The notes beneath the pieces were generated by a model that did no database searches, was not told the origin of the DNA, and saw only the letters and a list, made by a program, of their open reading frames with translations. From Streptomyces sp. BK340 (GTDB taxonomy: Bacteria; Actinomycetota; Actinomycetes; Streptomycetales; Streptomycetaceae): a stretch of DNA of 64,000 nucleotides. Positions 29,544 through 37,381 of this stretch are shown piece after piece. The DNA is taken from assembly GCF_007827595.1 (NCBI RefSeq), contig NZ_VISR01000001.1, positions 496,001 through 560,000 of the forward strand. Reading direction: 5' to 3'. The position numbers and the translations under genes are program-made. The first letter of the stretch is position 1. Each line of letters opens with the position of its first letter.

Positions 29544-31190
29544 ATGGGTGTCATGAGCGAGCCGATCTCCTTCACTCACGAGTACGACGGCGAACGCCTC
29601 AGCGGTCTGTACGGCGGCGGCTCCGGACGGGCCACCGTCGTCCTCCTGCACGGCGCGGGCAACGGCAGCAAGGAGCGGCTGCGGCCGCTGCTCGCCGAGG
29701 CCGCAGCGCACGGCTGCCGCGCTCTGGCCTTCGACTTCTCCGGGCACGGCGAAAGCAGCGGCGCGCTGGGCGAGTCGAGCCTGCGCCGGCGGTTCGAGCA
29801 GGCGGTCGCGGTGCTCGACGCGCACGCTCCGGGGGACGACCCGCTGGTCCTGGTCGGGTTCAGCATGAGCGGGCAGACGGTCGCGGATCTCGTACGGCAC
29901 TACGGTCCGCGCGTGGCCGCCGTGGGCCTGTCCGCGCCCGCGGTGTACGCGCCGGAGGCCCATGACGTGCCCTTCGGGAACAGCGAGGGGAGATTCAGCG
30001 AGATCATCCGTACGCCCGGCAGCTGGCGGAACTCTCCCGCGCTCACGGCCCTGCGGGCGTACGAGGGCCGGGCGGTGCTCGCGGTACCGGGCACGGACGC
30101 GGTGATCCCGCCGGAGGTGACGGAGGCCGTCCAGGACGCGCTGGCGGCGCGCTCCCAGTACACCCGCTTCGAACTCCCGGACGCCGAGCACCGGTTGGGG
30201 CTGTGGTTCCGAGACCACGCCGAGGACCGGCGGGAGTTCGTCGCCGCCCTGCTGTGCGGGCTCGAGGAACAGGGCTGGGCGGCGACGCGGCGGTGGGTGG
30301 CCGGGCGGCTTCCGCAGGGCCGTACGGTCGCCGGCTCCCGCCCGCTCCAGGGGGGTTGGTCCTCGCAGATACGCGGGCTCACCCTCGACGACGGTGAGGA
30401 GCTGGTGCTGCGCACGTTCGTGAAGCCCTTCTTCCGGCGGCACGCCCCGGGCCTGCTGTCCCGGGAGGCGGGTGTGCTCAGCCTGTTGGCGGGACAGGAG
30501 GGCATCCCGGCCCCGGCGCTGGTCGCCGTGGACGCGACCGGCGAACACTGCGACCATCCCTCGCTGCTGATGACCCGGCTGCCGGGTCTGGTACGGGTGG
30601 ACGAGGAGGACCCGGAGTCCCTGCACCGGCGCCTGGACCTGCTCGCCGCCCAGCTGGTCCGGATCCACACGGTCGTACCGCGTGAGCGGCCGCGCTCGTA
30701 CCAGGCGTGGACCTCGCCCGAGCGGGCGCGTACACCGGACGGACCGATGTGGGAGCGAGCGGTGGACGTGATCCGCCGCGACCCGCCGCCGTACGAGGGC
30801 CGCTTCCTGCACCGGGACTTCCACCCCGGGAACGTGCTCTTCACGGGCGCCGGGGAGGGACTGTGCATCAGCGGGGTCGTCGACTGGGTGGAGACCTCGT
30901 GGGGTCCCGCCGACCTGGACGTCGCCCACTGCTCGACGGCCCTGGCCCTGCTGCACGGCCCGGCGTACGGCCTCGCCTTCCGGGACCGGTACGAGGAGCT
31001 GGGCGGCGCCCGGCTCGCGGACGGGCCCGACCACCTGTACTGGCGGCTGCTCGACGCGCTGGCCTACTCCCCCGACGCGCAGAAGCTGGCCGGTCCCTGG
31101 CGGGAGCTGGGGCGCACGGATCTGACGCCGGAGGTGCTGGCCGGGCGGCTGGAGGCGTATGTGCGCGGGCTGCTGGAGCGGTACGGCTGA
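29544..31190 (+). CDS. Fusion of alpha/beta-hydrolase and aminoglycoside-phosphotransferase-like kinase
   Basis: 548 residues in one intact frame. Residues 8-240 are a dienelactone-hydrolase/peptidase-like alpha/beta-hydrolase: VVLLHGAGN oxyanion loop, nucleophile Ser107 in VGFSMSG, Asp185 in PGTDAVIPP, His216 in DAEHRLG. Residues 262-548 are an APH-type kinase: FLHRDFHPGN with catalytic Asp425 and Asn430, then metal Asp447 in VVDWVETSWGP and DLDVAH. The joint (about 240-262) shows no stop or frame change. Small-molecule or antibiotic modification is possible, but the substrate is unknown. ATG 29553 is an alternative start. Confidence 0.85.
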   Translation: MGVMSEPISFTHEYDGERLSGLYGGGSGRATVVLLHGAGNGSKERLRPLLAEAAAHGCRALAFDFSGHGESSGALGESSLRRRFEQAVAVLDAHAPGDDPLVLVGFSMSGQTVADLVRHYGPRVAAVGLSAPAVYAPEAHDVPFGNSEGRFSEIIRTPGSWRNSPALTALRAYEGRAVLAVPGTDAVIPPEVTEAVQDALAARSQYTRFELPDAEHRLGLWFRDHAEDRREFVAALLCGLEEQGWAATRRWVAGRLPQGRTVAGSRPLQGGWSSQIRGLTLDDGEELVLRTFVKPFFRRHAPGLLSREAGVLSLLAGQEGIPAPALVAVDATGEHCDHPSLLMTRLPGLVRVDEEDPESLHRRLDLLAAQLVRIHTVVPRERPRSYQAWTSPERARTPDGPMWERAVDVIRRDPPPYEGRFLHRDFHPGNVLFTGAGEGLCISGVVDWVETSWGPADLDVAHCSTALALLHGPAYGLAFRDRYEELGGARLADGPDHLYWRLLDALAYSPDAQKLAGPWRELGRTDLTPEVLAGRLEAYVRGLLERYG

Positions 31191-31197
31191 GCGGCCG

Positions 31198-32565
31198 TCA
31201 CACCCCCGGCTCGGCCTGCACCACCCCCGCCGCGATGGCCGCGCCGAGGGTGGCGTGGTCGGCGGTGGTCCGGTCGGCGTAGGACACGGCGAAGTCGGCG
31301 ACGGCGTGGTCGAAGGTGTCGGCACCGCCGAGGTAGGCGGCGATGGCGATGCGGTCGCCGGAACGGGCGTGGGCGCGGGCCAGGGTGGTGCCGCACAGCC
31401 GGGCGTAGGCGAGCAGGCCGGCCGGGTCCAGGCCGGCGACCTCGGCGGAGCCCTTCATGTCGCGCAGCTGGCGCCAGTAGAAGGAGCGGCCCTGCGGCCC
31501 GCTCATCCAGCCGAGGAAGATGTCGGTGGCGGACTGCAGCAGCCGCTGCCCGGCGACCACCCGGTGCCCGGGATGGACGTACGGCCCGCTCGGCAGGTGT
31601 TCCTCGAGCACCGAGGACCGTGCCTCCTTGATCTGCAGGAACAGCGGGTCGTCGGCGTCGCGCCCGGCGAGCAGCACGATGAAGCAGCGCGTGCCGACGC
31701 TGCCGACGCCGACGACCTTGCGGGCGGCGTCGACGAAGCGGTAGCGGTCGAGGAGATGGCGGCGCTCCTCGGCGAGGGTGGAGCGGTAGTCGCAGAAGAT
31801 CTTGCGCAGGGAGGCCATGTCCGGCGCGCCCGCGGGTTCCAGGAGCGGCGGGTCGTGGACGATCCGGCGCTGCCCGTCCACCACCTCGGTCAGGCTGCCC
31901 AGCGCCTGGAGGCTGGTGCGGCGGCGGGCCCGGGTGAGGGTGGACTCCAGGCGGCGCCGGCGGCGGGCGGAGCGGACGAGCGGCAGCAGGCTCTCGGCGT
32001 CGACCTGCTCGTACCAGACGGCCAGCTCCCCGAGTCCGGCCATGCGGCGTATGGCCGTGCGGTACCCGGCGGCGGCCGCCCGGGCCGCGGCCCGTTCCCC
32101 GGCCCTGGTGTGGCCGTTCTCCCGGGCGGCCACGGCCACACTGGCCGCGAGCCGTTTGACGTCCCACTCGAAGGGCCCGGGGTGGGTCTCGTCGAAGTCG
32201 TTGAGGTCGAAGAGCAGGCGGCGTTCCGGGGAGGCGTAGAGCCCGAAGTTGAGCAGGTGGGCGTCGCCGCACAGCTGCACGGTGAGTCCGGTGTGCGGCT
32301 GGGCGGCGAGGTCGGCGGTCATCACCGCGGCGGCGCCGCGCAGGAAGGCCAGCGGCGAGCCGGCCATCCGCCCGTACCGGATCGGCAGCAGCTCCGGCAG
32401 CCGGTCCCGGCCCTGCCGCTCCAGTACGGCGACGGGATCGCTCCGGCCGGCGGGCGGGAGCCAGAGGGCGTGTGCGGAGCGGGGGGCGTGCTTCCGGGCC
32501 GCTTTGCCGCGCCGGGCCCGCTCCTCGGGGGTACCGCGCCGGAAGTGCTCGTCGGGGATGCTCAT
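31198..32565 (-). CDS. DUF2252 protein (kinase-fold-like)
   Basis: 455 residues. The family hallmarks CGDAHLLNFGLYASPERRLLFDLNDFDET and GPFEWDVKRLAASV are present. These resemble the HGD.H..N and DFD motifs of the APH/choline-kinase fold, so a phosphotransferase-like activity is suspected for the family but not shown. Later blocks KVVGVGSVGTRCF and QIKEARSSVLE also fit. The start is ATG 32565 (MSIPDEHFRRGTPEER); the frame runs upstream past the divergent gene's start but is not coding there. It ends 7 bases from the convergent hydrolase-kinase fusion gene. Confidence 0.85.
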   Translation of the reverse strand: MSIPDEHFRRGTPEERARRGKAARKHAPRSAHALWLPPAGRSDPVAVLERQGRDRLPELLPIRYGRMAGSPLAFLRGAAAVMTADLAAQPHTGLTVQLCGDAHLLNFGLYASPERRLLFDLNDFDETHPGPFEWDVKRLAASVAVAARENGHTRAGERAAARAAAAGYRTAIRRMAGLGELAVWYEQVDAESLLPLVRSARRRRRLESTLTRARRRTSLQALGSLTEVVDGQRRIVHDPPLLEPAGAPDMASLRKIFCDYRSTLAEERRHLLDRYRFVDAARKVVGVGSVGTRCFIVLLAGRDADDPLFLQIKEARSSVLEEHLPSGPYVHPGHRVVAGQRLLQSATDIFLGWMSGPQGRSFYWRQLRDMKGSAEVAGLDPAGLLAYARLCGTTLARAHARSGDRIAIAAYLGGADTFDHAVADFAVSYADRTTADHATLGAAIAAGVVQAEPGV

Positions 32566-32737
32566 ACGGCAGCCTCTCTCTGCGGGGGCCTCACCCTTCC
32601 CGTCACCTCCTGTTCGCAGTGAAGGGCGTGGGGGTGGGCGTGCGCATGCCGGGCACGCCGATCGGGTGACGGTGCCGACTGTCAGTGGCGTGGGCGACGA
32701 TGCGGGCAAGGCACGGTGGACCGACGGGGAGGTCGGC

Positions 32738-33919
32738 ATGGGTGACGGACGGCGGCACATCGACGTGGCGGAGCGGCGGGCCCGGCTCGCCCTGCGGCAC
32801 CGTCTGGCGGGCCCGGCGCGGGCGGCGCGGCCCGAGGAGGTCGCCGAATCGCTGGTGGCCCTGCACGGCACGGACCCGGCGACGGTGTACCTGGCGGTGG
32901 CGGCACGGCTCGCCGACCCGGCGAAGGCGGTGCCGCAGACGGAGCGGGCGCTGTACGAGGACCGCACGCTGGTCCGGATGCACGGCATGCGGCACACGGT
33001 GTTCGTGTTCCCGACCGGGCTGACGGCCGTCGTCCACGCGTCGACGGGCCTGACGGTGGCCGCCCGCGAACGGGCCTCCCTGCTCAAGGACATGGCCAAG
33101 GCGGGCGCCCCGGACGCGGACTGGCTGGCGGAGGTCGAGGCGTCCGCGCTGGCCGCGCTGGGCCGGCGCGGCCAGGCGACGGCGGCGGAGCTGACGGCGG
33201 ACGAGCCGCGTCTGCGCGAGCAGTTCGTGTACGCGGCCGGGAAGAGCTACGAGGGCGTCCACACGGTCTCCTCCCGCCTGCTGCGGGTGCTCGGCGTCGA
33301 GGGCAAGGTGGTCCGCGGCCGCCCGCTCGGCTCCTGGACGTCCGGCCAGTTCCGCTGGGCGCCGGCGCCCGAGCACCCCGAGCTGGACGCGGCGCGGTCC
33401 CAGGCGGACCTGCTGGAGCGCTGGCTGCGGGCGTGCGGTCCGGCGACGGAGGCGGACCTGAAGTGGTGGACGGGCTGGCGGGTCACCGAGGTCCGGCGCG
33501 CCCTGTCCGAGATCGGCGCCCAGGAGGTCTCCCTGGACGGGGGCACGGGTTACGTCGCCGACGGCGACACGGAGCCGGTCGCGGCCCCCGGGGAATCCTG
33601 GGCGGCCCTGCTCCCGGGGCTGGACCCGACCGCCATGGCCTGGCAGCAGCGCGACTGGTACCTCGCCCCGGAGCTGCGCCCCCGTCTCTTCGACCGCAGC
33701 GGCAACGTGGGTCCGACGGTGTGGTGGGACGGCAGGGTGGTGGGCGGCTGGGCCCAGCGGGCGGACGGGGAGATCGTCTGGAGCATCACCGAGCCGGGCG
33801 TACGCCGGGAGGCCGAGGCGGCGGTCGCGGCGGAGGCGGAGCGGCTGCGGGGGTGGCTGGGGGCGACGAAGGTGACTCCGCGCTTCCGGACACCTCTGGA
33901 GCGGGAGTTGTCGGCGTGA
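32738..33919 (+). CDS. Winged-helix DNA-binding protein, AlkZ/YcaQ-like (HTH_42)
   Basis: 393 residues. The whole length fits the HTH_42 superfamily, which includes DNA glycosylases of the AlkZ type that unhook interstrand crosslinks or act on natural-product alkylation. Seen here: RRARLALRHRL, VALHGTDPATVYL, MHGMRHTVFVFP, WGTSGQFRW-like and AWQQRDWYLAPELRPRLFDRSGNVGPTVWWDGRVVGG segments. Whether the catalytic Gln residues of AlkZ are conserved cannot be decided by eye. GGGGAGG precedes ATG 32738. A long bidirectional terminator follows the stop. Confidence 0.75.
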   Translation: MGDGRRHIDVAERRARLALRHRLAGPARAARPEEVAESLVALHGTDPATVYLAVAARLADPAKAVPQTERALYEDRTLVRMHGMRHTVFVFPTGLTAVVHASTGLTVAARERASLLKDMAKAGAPDADWLAEVEASALAALGRRGQATAAELTADEPRLREQFVYAAGKSYEGVHTVSSRLLRVLGVEGKVVRGRPLGSWTSGQFRWAPAPEHPELDAARSQADLLERWLRACGPATEADLKWWTGWRVTEVRRALSEIGAQEVSLDGGTGYVADGDTEPVAAPGESWAALLPGLDPTAMAWQQRDWYLAPELRPRLFDRSGNVGPTVWWDGRVVGGWAQRADGEIVWSITEPGVRREAEAAVAAEAERLRGWLGATKVTPRFRTPLERELSA

Positions 33920-33965
33920 GGTGCCGGGTGCCCCGCGCGGTCGCGCGCGGGGCACCCGGCACCTC
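33918..33965. terminator. Bidirectional terminator with 22-bp perfect stem
   Basis: The segment 33918-33939 (GAGGTGCCGGGTGCCCCGCG plus CG) pairs perfectly with 33944-33965 around the loop GTCG. It overlaps the stop codon of the winged-helix gene and lies 4 bases before the stop codon of the convergent small gene, serving both. Confidence 0.88.
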
Positions 33966-33968
33966 GGC

Positions 33969-34283
33969 TCAGCGCGAGTACCGCATGAACGCCCGCACCA
34001 TGTGGCACGTCGTGTCCGACGGCGGGTGCACGCCGATCTTCTCCGCCGTGCTGCGGATCGTCTCGTTGCGCGCCTGGTCGGGCAGGTAGATCCCCAGGTC
34101 GAGCAGGGCTATGGCCAGGCGCATGGCCTTCAGGCGCCGGTTGTGCGTGACGTACCACTCGCGCGGCCGCCCGGCCGGCAGGGCACGCTTCTGCATCGGC
34201 ACGTAGGGCGAGTCGAGCTGGACGGAACGCTTGGCGGTGGACTGGGTCGGCGACGGCTTGGTCTTCAGGGCGGCAGCGGGCAC
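33969..34283 (-). CDS. Small basic hypothetical protein
   Basis: About 104 residues, basic, no membrane segment: LKTKPSPTQSTAKRSVQLDS, GRPREWYVTHNRRLKAMRLA, then a helical part LLDLGIYLPDQARNETIRST and a C-terminus with a CHMVRAFMRY motif. AGGAGG at 34290-34295 touches the in-frame ATG (34289) with no spacer, so the GTG two codons on (34283), 6 bases from AGGAGG, is the better start. Function unknown; seems to be a conserved Streptomyces protein. Confidence 0.65.
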   Translation of the reverse strand: MPAAALKTKPSPTQSTAKRSVQLDSPYVPMQKRALPAGRPREWYVTHNRRLKAMRLAIALLDLGIYLPDQARNETIRSTAEKIGVHPPSDTTCHMVRAFMRYSR

Positions 34284-34527
34284 GGGCATCCTCCTGTCGC
34301 GGTCAGGGCAGCACCGGAAGGCTCCGGCGATTCCCTCGAACACTGCCTCCAGTTTACTGCCGGGCACTGACAATCAGGGAGTCCGAACGTCAGCCAAAGG
34401 TCCAGGTCAGCAAGGAAATTGTCACCGCGTCACCGTAGGTTCGGGAGGTGCGTGCGAGACGGCAGAAATTCGAACAGAGCCGATCGTGACCGCAGGCGGG
34501 CAACGGGGTTCACGTACCGTGGGCCGC

Positions 34528-34896
34528 ATGGAAATCTGGATCAATCCGGCCTGCTCCAAGTGCCGCAGCGCGCTCGGCCTTCTCGACGCCGAGGGGGCCG
34601 ACTACACCGTCCGCCGTTATCTGGAGGACGTGCCCCGCGAGGACGAGATCAGGGCCGTGCTCGACCGGCTCGGGCTCGAACCGTGGGACATCACCCGCAC
34701 CCAGGAAGCCGCGGCCGAGGAGCTGGGGCTCAAGGACTGGGCGCGCGACGACGCCTCTCGGGACCGGTGGATCACGGCCCTCGCCGAGCACCCGGGGCTC
34801 ATCCAGCGCCCGATCATCACGGCGGACGACGGAACCGCCCTGGTCGCCCGCACCGAGGAGGCCGTGCAGGAGGCACTCTCCCGAAAGAAGAGCTGA
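34528..34896 (+). CDS. ArsC/Spx-family protein (arsenate-reductase-like)
   Basis: 122 residues with the thioredoxin-like ArsC fold: EIWINPACSKCRSALGLL has C-x2-C at the active loop, YTVRRYLEDVP follows, and IQRPIITADDG holds the RP-x-P-like conserved motif. It may reduce arsenate or a disulfide with glutaredoxin- or mycothiol-type thiols. No ars operon surrounds it, so a general redox role is as likely. Start ATG 34528 lies just after GTGGGCC; no clear strong ribosome site. Confidence 0.82.
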   Translation: MEIWINPACSKCRSALGLLDAEGADYTVRRYLEDVPREDEIRAVLDRLGLEPWDITRTQEAAAEELGLKDWARDDASRDRWITALAEHPGLIQRPIITADDGTALVARTEEAVQEALSRKKS

Positions 34897-35016
34897 GCGA
34901 CGCTCAACTCCCCTGTGATGCAGGTTACTTCGGCAAAGTCCCGCAACCGCTGAGTAACCCCGTTCGGGATCTCGTACATAGCGGCGTACGCTCCCCTACC
35001 TCTTCAGGAGGCGCGG

Positions 35017-35739
35017 ATGTCGCGCAGGAGAACTCTCGGCACGAAGAAGAAGATCGCGCTGCTCGTCAGCGCCGCGGCGGTGGCGGGCGGCGGAGCCTTC
35101 GCGCTGGCGACCACCTCGAACGCCGCACAGAGCCCGCAGAACGCCAAGACGCTGTCCGCCGGGGACTCGACCGTGTGCCAGGGGCTGGCCACGGCCCACG
35201 GCAACAACGACAAGTTCATCGCGGACCAGAAGGCGAAGCCGGACGCGCAGTCGGCGGCCCGGATCGCCAACCGCGAAGCGGTCATCAAGCAGATCGAGGT
35301 CCAGCAGAAGGCTGCCGGATGCACCGTCGGGGAGTCGGCTCAGGGCTCTCAGGCGGCTCAGGGCAACGCCGGTCAGCAGGGCAACGCGGGCCAGCAGGGC
35401 AACGCGGGCCAGCAGGGCAACGCGGGCAAGCAGGGCAACCAGCAGGCCGGCAACGCGGGGAACAACGGCGGCGGCGCTGCCGCGGCCTCCGGTCAACAGG
35501 TGTGCAACGGCTCCACCGTCACGCTCTCCGGCGAGGGCGGTGCCCCGGCGGCGTCCAGCAACCAGTTCCCGGCGGGCACCACACTGAAGGTCACCAACCT
35601 GGACAACAACAAGTCCACGACGGTGAAGGTCACCTCGGTCTCCGGCAGCTGTGTGCTGCTGAACAACGCGGCCTTCGAACAGGTCCGGGAGCCGGGCAAG
35701 TTCCTCATCCGCCGCGCGGTGATCGAGAAGGTGGGGTGA
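35017..35739 (+). CDS. Secreted protein with Gln/Gly/Asn repeat linker
   Basis: 240 residues. A signal peptide (SRRRTLGTKKKIALLVSAAA, cleavage near SNAA) leads to a helical domain with two Cys (about 50-105). A tandem-repeat linker of five- or six-residue units (GNAGQQ) follows, then a C-terminal beta-rich domain (about 160-240: GTTLKVTNLDNN, TTVKVTSVSGSC, FLIRRAVIEKVG). The last part faintly recalls the double-psi beta-barrel of RlpA/expansin proteins, but I cannot confirm it. AGGAGG stands before the ATG. Its layout parallels the DUF1996 protein at 42640, also secreted, with a Gln/Gly/Asn linker. Confidence 0.75.
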   Translation: MSRRRTLGTKKKIALLVSAAAVAGGGAFALATTSNAAQSPQNAKTLSAGDSTVCQGLATAHGNNDKFIADQKAKPDAQSAARIANREAVIKQIEVQQKAAGCTVGESAQGSQAAQGNAGQQGNAGQQGNAGQQGNAGKQGNQQAGNAGNNGGGAAAASGQQVCNGSTVTLSGEGGAPAASSNQFPAGTTLKVTNLDNNKSTTVKVTSVSGSCVLLNNAAFEQVREPGKFLIRRAVIEKVG

Positions 35740-35742
35740 GGT

Positions 35743-36645
35743 TCAGCCACCGGACAGGAAATCGGTGAGGTGACGGGCCAGGCCGGGCGAGGCCGCCTGC
35801 GGCAGCGCGTGGTGGGAGACACCGGGCAGTACGACGGTCTCCACGTGCGGCAGCATCGCCGCGGCCCGGCCCGTCACCGTGGTGGGGATGGGGGTCCCCC
35901 CGCTCGAGCGAAGCCGAGAGTGGGGGAGGGTCCTGCTGTTCGCTGCCACGAGCAGCAGGACCGGCACCTCCAGGGCGCGCAGCGCGTCCGGTGCCGGGCG
36001 GGGTCCGGTCACCGGCTTCGCGGACGGGAAGCCCGCGGCCGCCTCCTGGAGGGCCAGCCACTCGGGGTCGAGGGACGCTCCCCCGGTCTCCCACTCCAGG
36101 AACGCGCGGACCCGGCGGGGCGTGGGCCGCAGCAGCATGGGCAGGGCGTGGAGCAGGTACGCCGTCTTGTATCCGGCGAAGCACAGGGTCGGATCGAGGA
36201 GGAACAGGCGGCGTACCCGAGCGGGTGCGCGCAGGGCGTGATGCAGCGCGATCCAGGCACCGTACGAGTGCGCGCCCACATCGGCCGACGTCACGCCGAG
36301 GCCGTCCAGCAGGGCGTCCAGCCAGGAAGCCAGGTCGGCGACCGTACGGGGGTGGCGGTCGGTGGCCGGGATGCTCAGGCCGGGGGCGCCGATCAGGTCC
36401 GGGGCGTAGAGGCGCCGGACGCGGGCCAGGTCGGCGGCCTGGGCGTACCAGGAAGCGGAGGTCGCGGTGCCGCCACCCGGCAGCAGGAGCAGCGGCGGCG
36501 CCTCGCGCGGGCCGCAGACGTTGACCCGGGTGTCACCGAAGGGCGTGGCGACGGTGAGCGCCTCGCGGTCCGCCGGCCATTTCGCCAGCACCTTGTCGTA
36601 CGCAACCCGGAAGGCGTCGGCGTCGTACACGTTCGTCCTCGGCAC
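35743..36645 (-). CDS. Alpha/beta-hydrolase with an inserted repeat-encoded loop
   Basis: 300 residues. PLLLLPGGGTATSASWYAQA gives the oxyanion loop, VGAHSYGAWIALHHA the nucleophile Ser (HSYGA), and GVSHHALPQ the catalytic His. The segment SRTLPHSRLRSSGGTPIP is the translation of a dispersed palindromic repeat (35888-35932) sitting between beta-strand LLLVAAN and the rest, just where the catalytic acid is expected. It may be a disabled or altered enzyme. GTG 36645 is the chosen start, with AGGGGG about 8 bases upstream. Divergent from a MarR gene; they share a palindromic control region. Confidence 0.78.
   Translation of the reverse strand: MPRTNVYDADAFRVAYDKVLAKWPADREALTVATPFGDTRVNVCGPREAPPLLLLPGGGTATSASWYAQAADLARVRRLYAPDLIGAPGLSIPATDRHPRTVADLASWLDALLDGLGVTSADVGAHSYGAWIALHHALRAPARVRRLFLLDPTLCFAGYKTAYLLHALPMLLRPTPRRVRAFLEWETGGASLDPEWLALQEAAAGFPSAKPVTGPRPAPDALRALEVPVLLLVAANSRTLPHSRLRSSGGTPIPTTVTGRAAAMLPHVETVVLPGVSHHALPQAASPGLARHLTDFLSGG
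35888..35932. repeat. Dispersed palindromic repeat inside a coding sequence
   Basis: A GGGGGTCCCCCC core followed by CTCGAGCGAAGCCGAGAG and TGGGGGAGG, partly self-complementary. A related copy is at 61603-61650. I recall this type of sequence as widespread in Streptomyces intergenic regions. Here it sits in frame in a hydrolase gene and adds about 15-18 residues. Confidence 0.7.
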
Positions 36646-36660
36646 GGAGGAACCCCCTAT

Positions 36661-36700
36661 TATCTCGCTGAGCAAGATACTCGTTGAGCGAGATGATACG
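36661..36700. promoter_or_regulatory. Tandem MarR-type operators in a divergent promoter
   Basis: TATCTCGCT-G-AGCAAGATA (36661-36679) is a 19-base palindrome with 8 of 9 pairs matching. A second, weaker copy is centred at 36686 (CTCGTTGAGCGAG). The two centres are 16 bases apart. They lie between the divergent hydrolase and marR starts and probably serve autoregulation. Confidence 0.7.
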
Positions 36701-36713
36701 CCGGAGGATCCGT

Positions 36714-37181
36714 ATGCCGACCCCGCCCCGCCCCGACGCGGCGCCCGGGATGGAGACCGTCCATCTGCTGCGGGCCGTCGCCGTCGAACTCGGCCTGCAC
36801 AGCGCCCGGTTCGCGAACCAGAACGGTATGCACCCCACCGACGTCCGCGCCCTGATCGCCCTCATGGACGCGCGGCGCGCGGGCCAGGAGGTGACCGCCG
36901 GGCGGCTCGGGGCCGAGCTGGGGCTCAACTCGGCGGGGACCACCGCGCTCGTGGACCGGCTGGAGCGGGCCGGGCAGGTCCGGCGGGTGCGCGGGGAGCG
37001 GGACCGGCGACGGGTCGTGGTGGAGGTGGAGGAGCGCGCGATCGAGCTGGGCCAGGCGTTCTTCGGGCCGCTGATCGAGCGGTCGCTGGAGCTCCTGCGT
37101 GGGTACGACGACCGGCAACTGGCGGCGATCCGGGGCTTCCTGGAGGGAGTCCGGGAGGCCGCGGCCGAGGGGCGCGAGTGA
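36714..37181 (+). CDS. MarR-family regulator
   Basis: 155 residues. A winged helix (about 50-115) contains VTAGRLGAELGLNSAGTTALVDRLERAG and the wing RVRGERDRRRVVVEV, standard for MarR. GGAGG at 36703-36707 sets the start at ATG 36714 rather than the upstream 36684 codon. It probably represses itself and the divergent hydrolase via the palindromes between them, with release by a small aromatic or toxic molecule as in other MarR proteins; the ligand is unknown. Confidence 0.88.
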   Translation: MPTPPRPDAAPGMETVHLLRAVAVELGLHSARFANQNGMHPTDVRALIALMDARRAGQEVTAGRLGAELGLNSAGTTALVDRLERAGQVRRVRGERDRRRVVVEVEERAIELGQAFFGPLIERSLELLRGYDDRQLAAIRGFLEGVREAAAEGRE

Positions 37182-37239
37182 GCGCCCATACCCCGCGGGT
37201 CCGGCCCTCACAACGTGACCCGGGACACAGAACCACCAG

Positions 37240-37277
37240 GTAACACGGGGTTCACACAAGAGCAACGACCGGGAAAT
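37240..37277 (+). promoter_or_regulatory. GlnR-type box upstream of glnII
   Basis: Half-sites with exact 6-base spacers: GTAAC (37240-37244), TTCAC (37251-37255), GCAAC (37262-37266), GAAAT (37273-37277). The first and last fit the GlnR consensus well; the second is weak. It lies about 105 bases before the glnII start, the same geometry as at glnA. A TTGACAG follows at 37284. Confidence 0.75.
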
Positions 37278-37381
37278 CGCCTGTTGACAGGCTGCGCGGC
37301 AGATCGACGCGGCGCCCCAGTGCCGCAGCGCCGCAGGCACCCGCGAGTGCACCCGCACCCACCCCCGAAGGATGTGGCCCC

